Shown: positions 17,711-25,469 of the stretch, one piece after another
Layout of the letters: the number at the start of each line of letters is the position of its first letter
How positions within the stretch are numbered: the first letter of the stretch is position 1
Origin: Methanomassiliicoccaceae archaeon UBA404
GTDB taxonomy: Archaea; Thermoplasmatota; Thermoplasmata; Methanomassiliicoccales; Methanomethylophilaceae
NCBI GenBank assembly: GCA_002498605.1
Contig: DAHY01000048.1
Location: 14,616-78,615, forward strand
DNA length: 64,000 nucleotides
Direction of reading: 5' to 3'
Program-made: the position numbers and the translations under genes
The notes under the pieces: generated by a model
Database searches by the model: none
The model's input: only the letters and a program-made list of their open reading frames with translations
Told to the model about the DNA's origin: nothing

Positions 17711-18274
17711 TCAGTCCTCCATGAATACGCCTCTGTCGAAGTAGTCTCCGATTTTGTTTTGCAAAAGCATAAATCCATCAATCATTGCATCCGGCTTCAC
17801 AGGACACCCGGGAATGAAAATATCCACGGGAACAATCTGATCCGTACCCTGAACACAATTGTACGAGTCATACCACGGACCGCCGGATATGGCGCATTCT
17901 CCCATGGCTATAACCCATTTGGGGTTGGGCATCTGTTCGTAAAGACGTCTGATGCTCGGGCGTACTTTCTTTCCAATCCAACCGTTCAACAGAAGGATAT
18001 CGGTTTGTCTCGGCGAGGACCTGTAGATAATTCCCAAACGCTCGGCATCGTGTCGGGGGGCAGACGCGGCCGCCATCTCGAGAGCACAGCATGCCAATCC
18101 CCAGTGAAGGGGGTGCATTGAGTTTTTCATAGCCCATGTCCAAACCGGACCGGTGAGCTTGTCTACAGTTTTCTTCGTCCCTGCGCTCAACAGGTCGTTG
18201 ATAACCGCAGTGGACCAGTCCATAAATTCGTCAGCGCTCATAGCGATGGCGTGCGGGTATAGGCTCATATCCAT
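17711..18274 (-). CDS. fpoB: Fpo/Nuo-like complex subunit B (N2 cluster)
   Basis: Carries the terminal [4Fe-4S] cluster N2 that reduces the membrane electron acceptor. Cluster ligands are visible in GLACCALEM, MGEC and IPGCPVKPDAM, so all four cysteines are present. The ATG at 18274 gives 187 residues and lies 6 bases after a strong GGAGGA Shine-Dalgarno; the earlier in-frame start at 18343 would lie inside fpoA. It overlaps the fpoA stop by 10 bases. Confidence 0.95.
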   Translation of the reverse strand: MDMSLYPHAIAMSADEFMDWSTAVINDLLSAGTKKTVDKLTGPVWTWAMKNSMHPLHWGLACCALEMAAASAPRHDAERLGIIYRSSPRQTDILLLNGWIGKKVRPSIRRLYEQMPNPKWVIAMGECAISGGPWYDSYNCVQGTDQIVPVDIFIPGCPVKPDAMIDGFMLLQNKIGDYFDRGVFMED

Positions 18275-18627
18275 AGTTTTTCCTCCTTTTTCAGCGCATA
18301 GCACAATCCGAGGATCAGTACCGCCAGGAAAATCATCATCCATGTTTTAGCAGCTAATGACAGGCCGGAGAAACCCACCGTCCATACCATCAAAAAGGTC
18401 GCAACTAGGTCAAAGACCACGAAAATAATAGCAAAAGCGTAGTGTTGGAACCTGAACTGGACATGTGCATCCCCAATAGGTTCTGACCCACATTCGTAGG
18501 TCGTCTCCATCCACTCTGTCGTTTTCGTAGGCCTGATAAACCTAGATACGAACCATGCCAACGGCGCAAATCCGAGACAGACGACGGCAAGCATCATCAG
18601 CGGAGCGTATTCTAGTATCAGTGACAT
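18265..18627 (-). CDS. fpoA: Fpo/Nuo-like complex subunit A; first gene of the operon
   Basis: Three-helix membrane subunit of complex I type enzymes, 120 residues from ATG 18627 (MSLILEYAP). The family motif TTYECGSEPIGDAHVQFRFQHYAFAIIFVVFDL is the NuoA hallmark. A TATA-like element 24 bases upstream supports this start and a near-leaderless transcript. The operon order A-B-C-D-H-I-J1-J2-K-L-M-N has neither fpoF/O nor nuoEFG. Confidence 0.94.
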   Translation of the reverse strand: MSLILEYAPLMMLAVVCLGFAPLAWFVSRFIRPTKTTEWMETTYECGSEPIGDAHVQFRFQHYAFAIIFVVFDLVATFLMVWTVGFSGLSLAAKTWMMIFLAVLILGLCYALKKEEKLWI

Positions 18628-18650
18628 TGAGAATTTGCCAAGTCTTGAAA

Positions 18651-18658
18651 GTATATAA
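18651..18658 (-). promoter_or_regulatory. TATA-like element of the fpo operon
   Basis: TTATATAC on the minus strand lies 24-31 bases before the fpoA start codon, the normal archaeal TATA distance for a leaderless or very short 5' end. It is the only good promoter-like element upstream of the twelve-gene operon. Confidence 0.55.
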
Positions 18659-18713
18659 CAATTGAGTCGAAAGCTAATAAGTACACGCGCGAGACTTGTA
18701 TGAACGCGGGAAC

Positions 18714-18724
18714 AACTTATTATT
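18714..18724 (+). promoter_or_regulatory. TATA-like element of proC
   Basis: The AT-rich element ACTTATTATTA is centred about 27 bases before the ATG at 18746. It decides the proC start: an ATG at 18725 adjoins this element and would leave no room for a transcript start. Confidence 0.4.
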
Positions 18725-18745
18725 ATGCAGCGGTTTCCGTACCTC

Positions 18746-19552
18746 ATGACCGTCAAAATCGGATTCATTGGCACAGGGAGAATGGCCTCCGCGATGATCG
18801 GAGGGATACTGTCCGACGGACTCTACGTGAAGGAAGAAATCATCGGTTGCGCTCCGAGCGAGAATACACGCAGCAGAATATCGTCCGAATTCGGAATAAA
18901 AATGTACAAAACCGCCGCGGAAGTTGCAAAATTGACGGATTTTCTTGTTTTGGGCATCAAACCCGTTCAGGTAAAGCCTCTTTTTACCGAAGAAGGACTC
19001 GAATTAGGGGCCAAACACTTGGTGCTGAGCATCGTTGCAGGAGTAAAAATAGCCACTTTAATGGGCTATGTGCCAGATGCCAAAATTGTGCGAGTTATGC
19101 CCAACCATTGCTGCCTTGTCGGAGAGGGTGCCGCAGGGTATTCCGGGGGGCCTGGTGTCACCGATAACGATTTGATGAAAGTAAAGTCTGTTTTGAATTC
19201 TTCCGGACTTGCCGTTGAAGTCGACGAAGAGGATTTGGATGCCGTTACCGGGTTATCGGGAAGTTCTCCCGCGTTCATGTACATGATTCTTGACGCCATG
19301 GCCGATGCGGGGGAAATGTACGGAATATCCCGGGACAAGTCTTTGAAATTGGCGGCTCAGTCAATGCTTGGTGCCGCAAAAATGGTTCTGTCCACCGACA
19401 GGACTCCCGACGAACTTGTCGATAATGTCTGTTCTCCCGGCGGAACCACCATCGAAGGGGTGCGCGTCCTGAGAGAGGCCGGTCTGAAGAACATTATGAT
19501 TGACGCAATCAAAGCAAGCATTGAACGTTCGATTGAAATGTCCGAAGAATGA
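18746..19552 (+). CDS. proC: Pyrroline-5-carboxylate reductase
   Basis: NAD(P)H-dependent last step of proline synthesis; 268 residues, usual length. The N-terminal Rossmann motif is IGFIGTGRMASAMIGG. The C-terminal substrate and dimer region has TGLSGSSPAFMYMILDAMADAG and the signature VCSPGGTTIEGVRVL. The start at 18746 is favoured by a TATA-like element 27 bases upstream; ATG 18725 would add seven residues. The gene is divergent from the fpo operon. Confidence 0.93.
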   Translation: MTVKIGFIGTGRMASAMIGGILSDGLYVKEEIIGCAPSENTRSRISSEFGIKMYKTAAEVAKLTDFLVLGIKPVQVKPLFTEEGLELGAKHLVLSIVAGVKIATLMGYVPDAKIVRVMPNHCCLVGEGAAGYSGGPGVTDNDLMKVKSVLNSSGLAVEVDEEDLDAVTGLSGSSPAFMYMILDAMADAGEMYGISRDKSLKLAAQSMLGAAKMVLSTDRTPDELVDNVCSPGGTTIEGVRVLREAGLKNIMIDAIKASIERSIEMSEE

Positions 19553-19555
19553 CAT

Positions 19556-19579
19556 TGCGCGCGCGTGCGCGTATATATG
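19556..19579. repeat. 24-bp alternating pyrimidine-purine tract
   Basis: A perfect alternation of pyrimidine and purine runs through CG, TG and TA steps in the 39-bp gap between the convergent proC and radical SAM genes. Such tracts can adopt left-handed Z-DNA under negative supercoiling. Function here is unknown. Confidence 0.5.
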
Positions 19580-19591
19580 AATAAGATAGTA

Positions 19592-21319
19592 TCAAGAACG
19601 TTTCATCGGAAACAGAAGGCCCCTGAGCATTCTGGGCGCATTGAACCATACCGAACCGGACTTCCACACCAGATCGTCTTTTTCGGCTATGGTGGAATTC
19701 ATCATTACCATTCCTTTTTCCTTTATTCCCCAGAGTTGACTTTCCCGTTCTTCCTCATTCTTAATGGTCATTATCTTATCGACTTCGTGCATAATCGACC
19801 TTGCGGTTTCGGTCCTCTCTATTCTGTTGTTCATACGGGATTCGGAGATTCTTCCCGCCTCGAACTCCGAACGGGTAAGTACGTTTGCCGCATCATAGGA
19901 TGTTTCGGCAATATCGTCCCGGCTCATAAGATCGGTTTGATAAGACAGGGTCAGTTTCCATGACGGACTGTCCAGAAGTTTGCGGTGTTCTTCCAGTGTT
20001 CTCGCGAAGAATGTGTATCCCCATTTTTCCGGATTCTCGAAGGCTTTGCTTCCGGGATCCACAAACGGCGAAAATGGTGAGTTGTATATAAACAGAGGAT
20101 CGTCTTTTTCAACCAAAGACCATAGATGTTTTGAAGCTCTGGCACTGTCTATTGCGGATTCTCTGGTTTGGAACGGTAATCCGGTCATGTAAAACAAATC
20201 CATTCTCATACAACCGCCGTCGAACGCATTTTTTATCGTCGATTCGATTTCTTTGTTGGAATAGCCCTTCCCCAGCGGTCCGCGAACACTTTCGTCATGA
20301 GAATCGGGGGAGAATTCTATCGTATATCCTCCTCCGAAGGCCTTGTCCACCGATTCGAAGAAATCCTTTCCTGCACTGTTGAACAGTTCCAGCACCACAT
20401 GGTTGTCTATTCCGCGTTCTTTGACGGATTTAAGAAATGTTTCTGCATATTTGGTGCCGGGCTGTCTTATATCCCCTACCACAAACACCGGCGATTTCAT
20501 GTAACTTTGAATGGATTCCAAATCTTCCGCCAGTTTTTCAGGGCTTCTGAACGCGGGTTTTTTCCGGCATACCACTATATCATTGGCAAAATGAGAACCG
20601 CCGCATTCGGCACAGTTAAGGGAACATCCTCTGACCGACAGTGCCATGGTCAACGGATCTTTGTCCCATCCCGACCAGGGGAGGGCGCTTTTCACATCCA
20701 TGGTTTTCATAACGGATTTTATCAGTGTTCCGTAATCGAACATGACATCGTCAAGTGTGTCCGGCACATACGAAACTTCATTGTTGCGGACTCTGCCGTC
20801 ATTGTCTTTCCAAATCAGATTCGGAACTTCGGAAAGATCCCCTCCGCATTCCAGAATCTGCATCAATTTTACGGTGGGTACTTCCGTGGAGTCTCCGCGC
20901 ATTACGAAATCCACTTCGGGCCGTTGAATCAGCTCCTCCCAGAAATAAGACGAGGTGAAACCGCCCAGTTCGATTTTTGAATCAGGATGATATTTTTTGA
21001 TGATTTTTGCAATTTCCAATGCGCCGTGCGCATGGGGCATCCAATGCAAATCTATGAAAAAAACATCGGCATCGGTTTTTCTTATGACTTTTTCCACGTC
21101 ATATTTTTCACTCATCAGCATACGGACCGCCAGGTTGATGATTTTTGTCCTGAAACCCGCATGCTGCAGATGAGCGCTCAGCGTCATAAACCCTATGGGA
21201 TACATCTCGAACACCGGCGACGAGGGTATTACGTCGCTGACGGGACCATAAAATATCGGTTTCTTTCTGAAATCGTATACACTTGGGGCGTGTATGAACA
21301 CTGCATCGTATCTTGACAT
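19592..21319 (-). CDS. B12-binding/radical SAM protein (Ta0216-like)
   Basis: Predicted cobalamin-dependent radical SAM enzyme of unknown substrate; 575 residues. An N-terminal B12-binding-type Rossmann domain covers about residues 1-170. The radical SAM cluster motif CSLNCAEC has Cys 232, 236 and 239 (CxxxCxxC). The domain layout and VRGCSLNCAECGG recall a family first defined on a Thermoplasma protein (Ta0216), but that assignment is from memory. It is the last gene of the folD-kptA-mmp11-uppS operon, 3 bases after uppS. Confidence 0.8.
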   Translation of the reverse strand: MSRYDAVFIHAPSVYDFRKKPIFYGPVSDVIPSSPVFEMYPIGFMTLSAHLQHAGFRTKIINLAVRMLMSEKYDVEKVIRKTDADVFFIDLHWMPHAHGALEIAKIIKKYHPDSKIELGGFTSSYFWEELIQRPEVDFVMRGDSTEVPTVKLMQILECGGDLSEVPNLIWKDNDGRVRNNEVSYVPDTLDDVMFDYGTLIKSVMKTMDVKSALPWSGWDKDPLTMALSVRGCSLNCAECGGSHFANDIVVCRKKPAFRSPEKLAEDLESIQSYMKSPVFVVGDIRQPGTKYAETFLKSVKERGIDNHVVLELFNSAGKDFFESVDKAFGGGYTIEFSPDSHDESVRGPLGKGYSNKEIESTIKNAFDGGCMRMDLFYMTGLPFQTRESAIDSARASKHLWSLVEKDDPLFIYNSPFSPFVDPGSKAFENPEKWGYTFFARTLEEHRKLLDSPSWKLTLSYQTDLMSRDDIAETSYDAANVLTRSEFEAGRISESRMNNRIERTETARSIMHEVDKIMTIKNEEERESQLWGIKEKGMVMMNSTIAEKDDLVWKSGSVWFNAPRMLRGLLFPMKRS

Positions 21320-21322
21320 GTT

Positions 21323-22108
21323 TTACTTCCCGTAACGCCTTCCGCGCTGTTGAAATGTCCTTATCGCCCGAAGAAAATCAATATGTCTGAATCCGGGCCA
21401 ATACACATCCGTGAAATATAATTCCGAATATGCCAGTTGCCATAACAGGAAGTTGGAAATCCGTATTTCCCCGGAAGTTCTCAGTACCAGATCCGGATCG
21501 GGAACATCTGAAGTGTACATATGTTTGGAAATCATATCTTCGTTTATATCTTCCAGATTCAGTTCTCCGCTCGATACCTTGGAGGCTATTTCCTTTACCG
21601 CGGTGGTGATTTCCTGTCTTCCGCCGTAAGCAATTGCCATATTCAATTTGTAATTCGAATAACCTTCCGTTTTCTTACATGCGTAATCGATTGCCCTTTT
21701 TACGTTTTCGGGCAATACGGAAACGTCTCCCAGAATCTTGATTGAAACTTCATGTTCGTGAATGGTTTTGCTGTCTGCAAATCTCATCAGAGATTCTTCC
21801 AACAGTTCCATAAGATAGTCGACTTCGGTTTTCTCCCGATTGAAATTTTCAAGAGAAAATGCGTAAACCGTGAGAATTTTAATTCCGTCCTCCACGCACC
21901 AGTTCAATACTTCTTCCAACTTTTCGCTGCCCAGACGGTGACCCTCTTCTTTCTCTTCGCCTCTTTCTTCGGCGAATCTTCGGTTGCCGTCCATAATTAT
22001 TGCAATATGCTTCGGAACAGGATTTTCCAACACCTCTTTTCTGAGCTTTGCCTCATATGTCGAGTATGCTTTGTTGGTGATAATGTTGGAAAACGGCATA
22101 AATATCAC
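21323..22108 (-). CDS. uppS: Cis-polyprenyl diphosphate synthase (UppS family)
   Basis: Extends an allylic diphosphate with cis isoprene units to make the dolichyl-type lipid carrier for glycosylation; 261 residues from GTG 22108 or 258 from ATG 22099. The substrate motif HIAIIMDGNRRFAEERG is near residue 33, and the C-terminal motif SEIRISNFLLWQLAYSE has the expected arginines and serine. The GTG start overlaps the mmp11 stop by 4 bases; the choice between starts is open. Confidence 0.92.
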   Translation of the reverse strand: MIFMPFSNIITNKAYSTYEAKLRKEVLENPVPKHIAIIMDGNRRFAEERGEEKEEGHRLGSEKLEEVLNWCVEDGIKILTVYAFSLENFNREKTEVDYLMELLEESLMRFADSKTIHEHEVSIKILGDVSVLPENVKRAIDYACKKTEGYSNYKLNMAIAYGGRQEITTAVKEIASKVSSGELNLEDINEDMISKHMYTSDVPDPDLVLRTSGEIRISNFLLWQLAYSELYFTDVYWPGFRHIDFLRAIRTFQQRGRRYGK

Positions 22109-23058
22109 TTAAAATCTTCAGGAACTCCCGCTGAACGGAGGCCCATATCAAAACAGCCTATGGCCGCCACCGCTCCTATCACGCCACCGATTCCGGTTAC
22201 GGATATTATCTGAACTCCGTTGTCTTCCGCGACTTTTATTGCGTCTTCTCTTTCGTATATGACGGATTTGGCACTCCAGCCGAAATCCGCTAAACTCTTT
22301 GGTATTTTCAATCCCTGGAACACTGTTATTACCGCGTCTTCGGAATAGGATTCTTTCCTTACGAAATCGACCGCGAATTCGATCAGTTTGGGTATCTCGT
22401 CCTCCCTGACCGCAAACGATACCGCCGTGGCACAGCAGTTGGTGGTTTTGTTCGGAACCTTTGGGTTCAGTTGGGTTATTTTATGACTCAGGAATTTTCC
22501 GTAAGGGCATTCCTGACCCAGTTTCATTCCGACAACCCAGGTTGCGCCCTCTTCTTTGGTATCGGTGTCGTCGATTCCTATAACGAGTCTGACCATCTTG
22601 GGAGTGATTATTTCCGATGTCGCGGAATGCGCGCCTCCGACTCTGAAACCGTCGGGATATCTCGTTTCGATTACGTCTTTGCATTGAGGTATGCAGGCTC
22701 CGATACCCACCGATGCGCCGGCCAGCCCTTTCCACACGGTGCGGACTCTGTCTCCTTCGACCGTCAGAGATTCCAGGCCCTGACCGCCCATTGTTTCGGA
22801 CACCGGACCGAATTCCAGTTTCTTCCTGCCAATTACGGTGTTCATGATAAGTGTCTGGCCCTGGAGATCCATATCGGTGATTATGCCTCCGGCCCTTCGA
22901 CGGTTGACAATGTCCCATTCTGCCGGACCTTTGGCCATACACATTTCGATAATCTGTGCAATTCCGTTTTCTTCGTCCACCATGGTATAGAAGCCTTTGC
23001 AGAAGAGAGGGCCTGTTTTTTCCTTGACTTCATCGGGTGTTAAAGTTACGGGAATCAT
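22105..23058 (-). CDS. Methanogenesis marker protein 11
   Basis: Matches the conserved methanogen family known as marker protein 11, whose biochemical function is not established; 317 residues. The centre carries VIGIDDTDTKEEGATWVVG near residue 160. This IDDTD motif is shared with the archaeal tRNA agmatinylcytidine synthetase group, suggesting nucleotide or RNA chemistry (inference). Other conserved stretches are GLAGASVGIGACIPQC and NKTTNCCATAVSF. It sits between kptA and uppS with 4-base overlaps on both sides. Its presence is the clearest single sign of a methanogen here. Confidence 0.85.
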   Translation of the reverse strand: MIPVTLTPDEVKEKTGPLFCKGFYTMVDEENGIAQIIEMCMAKGPAEWDIVNRRRAGGIITDMDLQGQTLIMNTVIGRKKLEFGPVSETMGGQGLESLTVEGDRVRTVWKGLAGASVGIGACIPQCKDVIETRYPDGFRVGGAHSATSEIITPKMVRLVIGIDDTDTKEEGATWVVGMKLGQECPYGKFLSHKITQLNPKVPNKTTNCCATAVSFAVREDEIPKLIEFAVDFVRKESYSEDAVITVFQGLKIPKSLADFGWSAKSVIYEREDAIKVAEDNGVQIISVTGIGGVIGAVAAIGCFDMGLRSAGVPEDFK

Positions 23059-23735
23059 TCTTCACTTCCGTCGTCGTCATCGTAATCGTCGTAGTGATCT
23101 TCGGGTTCTTCCGCGAGTGACAGACAGGATGCGGGCACTTTGTCGCACAGGAACACTGTTTTTGCCGCTTTTCCTATGGGGAATCCTTCGTCCGCGCAGG
23201 CCTGAACATCTATAGCCAGTATTACCGGGCATTCGCTTCTTACCGAACCTGCCGTAACGGCATCGTCGTATGTCAGTGACAGATGAACCATTGCTCTGTC
23301 GGTGGGCATCAGTCCGGTTTCAAGAATTATATCCACTTCTTCGTCGGTTGCCGGATAATACAGTTCGTCCGGTACGTCATCATCCGGAAGATTGAGATTC
23401 AGTTTTATGGTGTGACCGTAAGTGGCCCTTACGTCGGGTCCGGATACCTGGTACCTTCCCTTCGGATCGGTGTCGACCATCGCCTCTATGTGGTGCGGCC
23501 TCAGCCATTTCCATTTGTTGCGGTCGTTGCCTCTGACCATCGAGACTATGTCCCGGATGTCCACAAAGCCCTGTTCGTCCATTTCGGGCTCTCCGTTGCC
23601 GTGTCTCAGTATGGCGGCCATTCTTCTTCCGAGCTTTTCTACTTCGAAGTCACTCATTATGAATTTGCCTTCCTCTCCGCAGATTGGACATTCTTCGTCC
23701 CGGAAATATCCGTGCTCCTCACATTCGCGTATCAT
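23055..23735 (-). CDS. kptA: RNA 2'-phosphotransferase (Tpt1/KptA)
   Basis: Removes an internal 2'-phosphate from RNA using NAD+, forming ADP-ribose cyclic phosphate. The 226-residue protein opens with a zinc-finger-like Cys/His cluster (C5, H8, C16, C19). The core follows with LRHGNGEPEMDEQGFVDI, VRATYGHTIKLNL and YPATDEEVDIILETGLMP, including the conserved arginines and histidines. The tail is a run of Asp/Glu that is not part of the family core. It overlaps folD and mmp11 by 4 bases each. Confidence 0.88.
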   Translation of the reverse strand: MIRECEEHGYFRDEECPICGEEGKFIMSDFEVEKLGRRMAAILRHGNGEPEMDEQGFVDIRDIVSMVRGNDRNKWKWLRPHHIEAMVDTDPKGRYQVSGPDVRATYGHTIKLNLNLPDDDVPDELYYPATDEEVDIILETGLMPTDRAMVHLSLTYDDAVTAGSVRSECPVILAIDVQACADEGFPIGKAAKTVFLCDKVPASCLSLAEEPEDHYDDYDDDDGSEE

Positions 23736-24628
23736 TGATTACACCTCTTTTTATCGGCCATTTCCGCCGCATGGACGGTGTTGACCATTAACATACAGAT
23801 TGTCATCGGACCCACTCCGCCCGGAACGGGTGTGATTGCCGATGCTTTTTCTTTGACTTTCTCGAAATCCACATCCCCAACCAGCCTTGTTCCGCTTTTT
23901 TTGGATGAATCCGGAATATGATTGGTGCCTACGTCCATAACCACGGCACCTTTTTTGACCATGTCTTCGGTTATGAATCCTGCTTTGCCTATTGCCACAA
24001 TCAGTATATCAGCCTCACGGGTGTACGATGCGATATCCTTTGTTCTGGAATGTACCACCGTGACTGTGGAATCGGCCCCCTTCGCTTTTTGCATCATCAT
24101 GGCGGCCATAGGTTTGCCGACGATGTTGCTCCGTCCTACGACGACTACGTGTTTGCCTTCGGTTTCGATACCTGATCTTATCAGCATCTGCTGCACTCCC
24201 GCCGGTGTGGCGGGCATGAAATCAGGATCTCCGATCAACATTCTGCCCACATTGGACGGATGAAAACAATCCACATCCTTGGAGGGGTCTATCGCGTTGA
24301 TTACCGCCTGTTCGTCTATATGATCCGGCAACGGAAGCTGTATTAAAAATCCGTGAATTCCCGGGTTGTTGTTGAGTTCGTCCACTTTCGCCAATAATTC
24401 TGACTGGGTCGTTGATTCGGGCAGTATTACGGTCTCGGAACGCATACCGAGTTCTTCGCATTTTTTGCCCTTCATCCGCACATAAGTCTGTGATGCCGGA
24501 TCTTCTCCGACCAACACGACCCCCAGACCCGGTGTGACGCCCTTTTCTTTAAGCGCCGCTATTCTGGCTTCGAGTTCCCCGTATATTTCCTGGGAAACCT
24601 CTTTGCCTAGTATAAGTTCAGCGGTCAT
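23732..24628 (-). CDS. folD: Bifunctional methylene-THF dehydrogenase/cyclohydrolase
   Basis: Interconverts 5,10-methylene- and 10-formyl-tetrahydrofolate; 298 residues, normal FolD size. The catalytic motif YVRMKGKKCEELG holds the Tyr and Lys. The nucleotide-binding and C-terminal signatures are VVVGRSNIVGKP and TPVPGGVGPMTICML. FolD is bacterial in type and uses folate rather than methanopterin; it fits the PurH gene at 41609. First gene of a five-gene operon with its own TATA-like element 25-30 bases upstream. Confidence 0.95.
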   Translation of the reverse strand: MTAELILGKEVSQEIYGELEARIAALKEKGVTPGLGVVLVGEDPASQTYVRMKGKKCEELGMRSETVILPESTTQSELLAKVDELNNNPGIHGFLIQLPLPDHIDEQAVINAIDPSKDVDCFHPSNVGRMLIGDPDFMPATPAGVQQMLIRSGIETEGKHVVVVGRSNIVGKPMAAMMMQKAKGADSTVTVVHSRTKDIASYTREADILIVAIGKAGFITEDMVKKGAVVMDVGTNHIPDSSKKSGTRLVGDVDFEKVKEKASAITPVPGGVGPMTICMLMVNTVHAAEMADKKRCNQ

Positions 24629-24650
24629 ACAAACCTTGAGAGTGCATGCG

Positions 24651-24660
24651 TTTATATTTA
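24651..24660 (-). promoter_or_regulatory. TATA-like element of the folD operon
   Basis: TAAATATAAA on the minus strand is centred about 27 bases before the folD ATG, consistent with a leaderless transcript for folD-kptA-mmp11-uppS-radical SAM. Confidence 0.5.
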
Positions 24661-24665
24661 TTACC

Positions 24666-25469
24666 TTAAGAGGTACGCGCGAAACGATGGGACGCCTGAG
24701 GGATTGTTTCTGTTTCGTATCCCAAATCGATGAAATGTTCGATGGTTTTTCTGAGGTTTTCCGAATTGGCGGAGATCGAATCTTCCGACATCACTCCCCC
24801 TTCAATCCGTTCGGTCATGTGCCACGCATGAGTTGCGAGAACGAATATCCCCTCTTCCATTTTTGAAGCCATATATGCGTAATCGGAAGGTTTTCTTTTT
24901 CCTTCGTGCATCGGCCAAAGATATCCGAATATTTTCTTTCCGCCCGCATCGATGCCTCTGGGTACGGGTATTTCCGTCAAACCGCTGAGACTGTAAGGAA
25001 TCATCCGTTCATTCAACGGCTGATATTCGGACGAGTCATACTTTATTCCCGCTCTTTTCAATATTTCCGGAACGTCCGGGGGTATTTTCATATACGGCAT
25101 TCTGGAACAGACAGGCCTGATACCCAGCATATCTTCCAGATTTTCGCAGGATTCGTTTATTATTCTCTCTTTTTCTCCCGGCGGAAAGATTCCGGTGAAA
25201 TCTTCGTGATCCATCCCGTGAATGCCCACTTCCCGCCCGGCCAGCATCCCGCCGCCTATGTTCAGCAGAGTTCTGCCTTCGACGAAGTATGTGGCGTTCA
25301 CACCCATTTCATCCAACAGATCGGTCAGAATCTTCAGGCCTTCCGCCGATGAAGAATAACGGGGTGCCGTACCCATTCCCCGGTCAACCGAACCTGCCTC
25401 CAGGGTTCCCGGCAGGGGGATGTTTACGTCCCGGTCCACATCCACCGTGAAACAGAGAGACCTGGTCAT
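24666..25469 (-). CDS. Polysaccharide deacetylase family protein
   Basis: NodB-fold hydrolase that removes acetyl groups from an amino-sugar or related substrate; 267 residues, no signal peptide, so likely cytosolic. The metal-site aspartates are in CFTVDVDRD near residue 10; the histidine motif is VGIHGMDHEDF near residue 78; LATHAWHM near residue 210 supplies a C-terminal active-site histidine. It overlaps the AMP phosphorylase stop by 4 bases and may belong to that operon, though no link to AMP salvage is known. Confidence 0.82.
   Translation of the reverse strand: MTRSLCFTVDVDRDVNIPLPGTLEAGSVDRGMGTAPRYSSSAEGLKILTDLLDEMGVNATYFVEGRTLLNIGGGMLAGREVGIHGMDHEDFTGIFPPGEKERIINESCENLEDMLGIRPVCSRMPYMKIPPDVPEILKRAGIKYDSSEYQPLNERMIPYSLSGLTEIPVPRGIDAGGKKIFGYLWPMHEGKRKPSDYAYMASKMEEGIFVLATHAWHMTERIEGGVMSEDSISANSENLRKTIEHFIDLGYETETIPQASHRFARTS

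Noticed and set aside
18725..18745. ATG 18725 as proC start
   Set aside because: It adjoins the TATA-like element, and the conserved IGFIGTG motif follows more naturally from ATG 18746.
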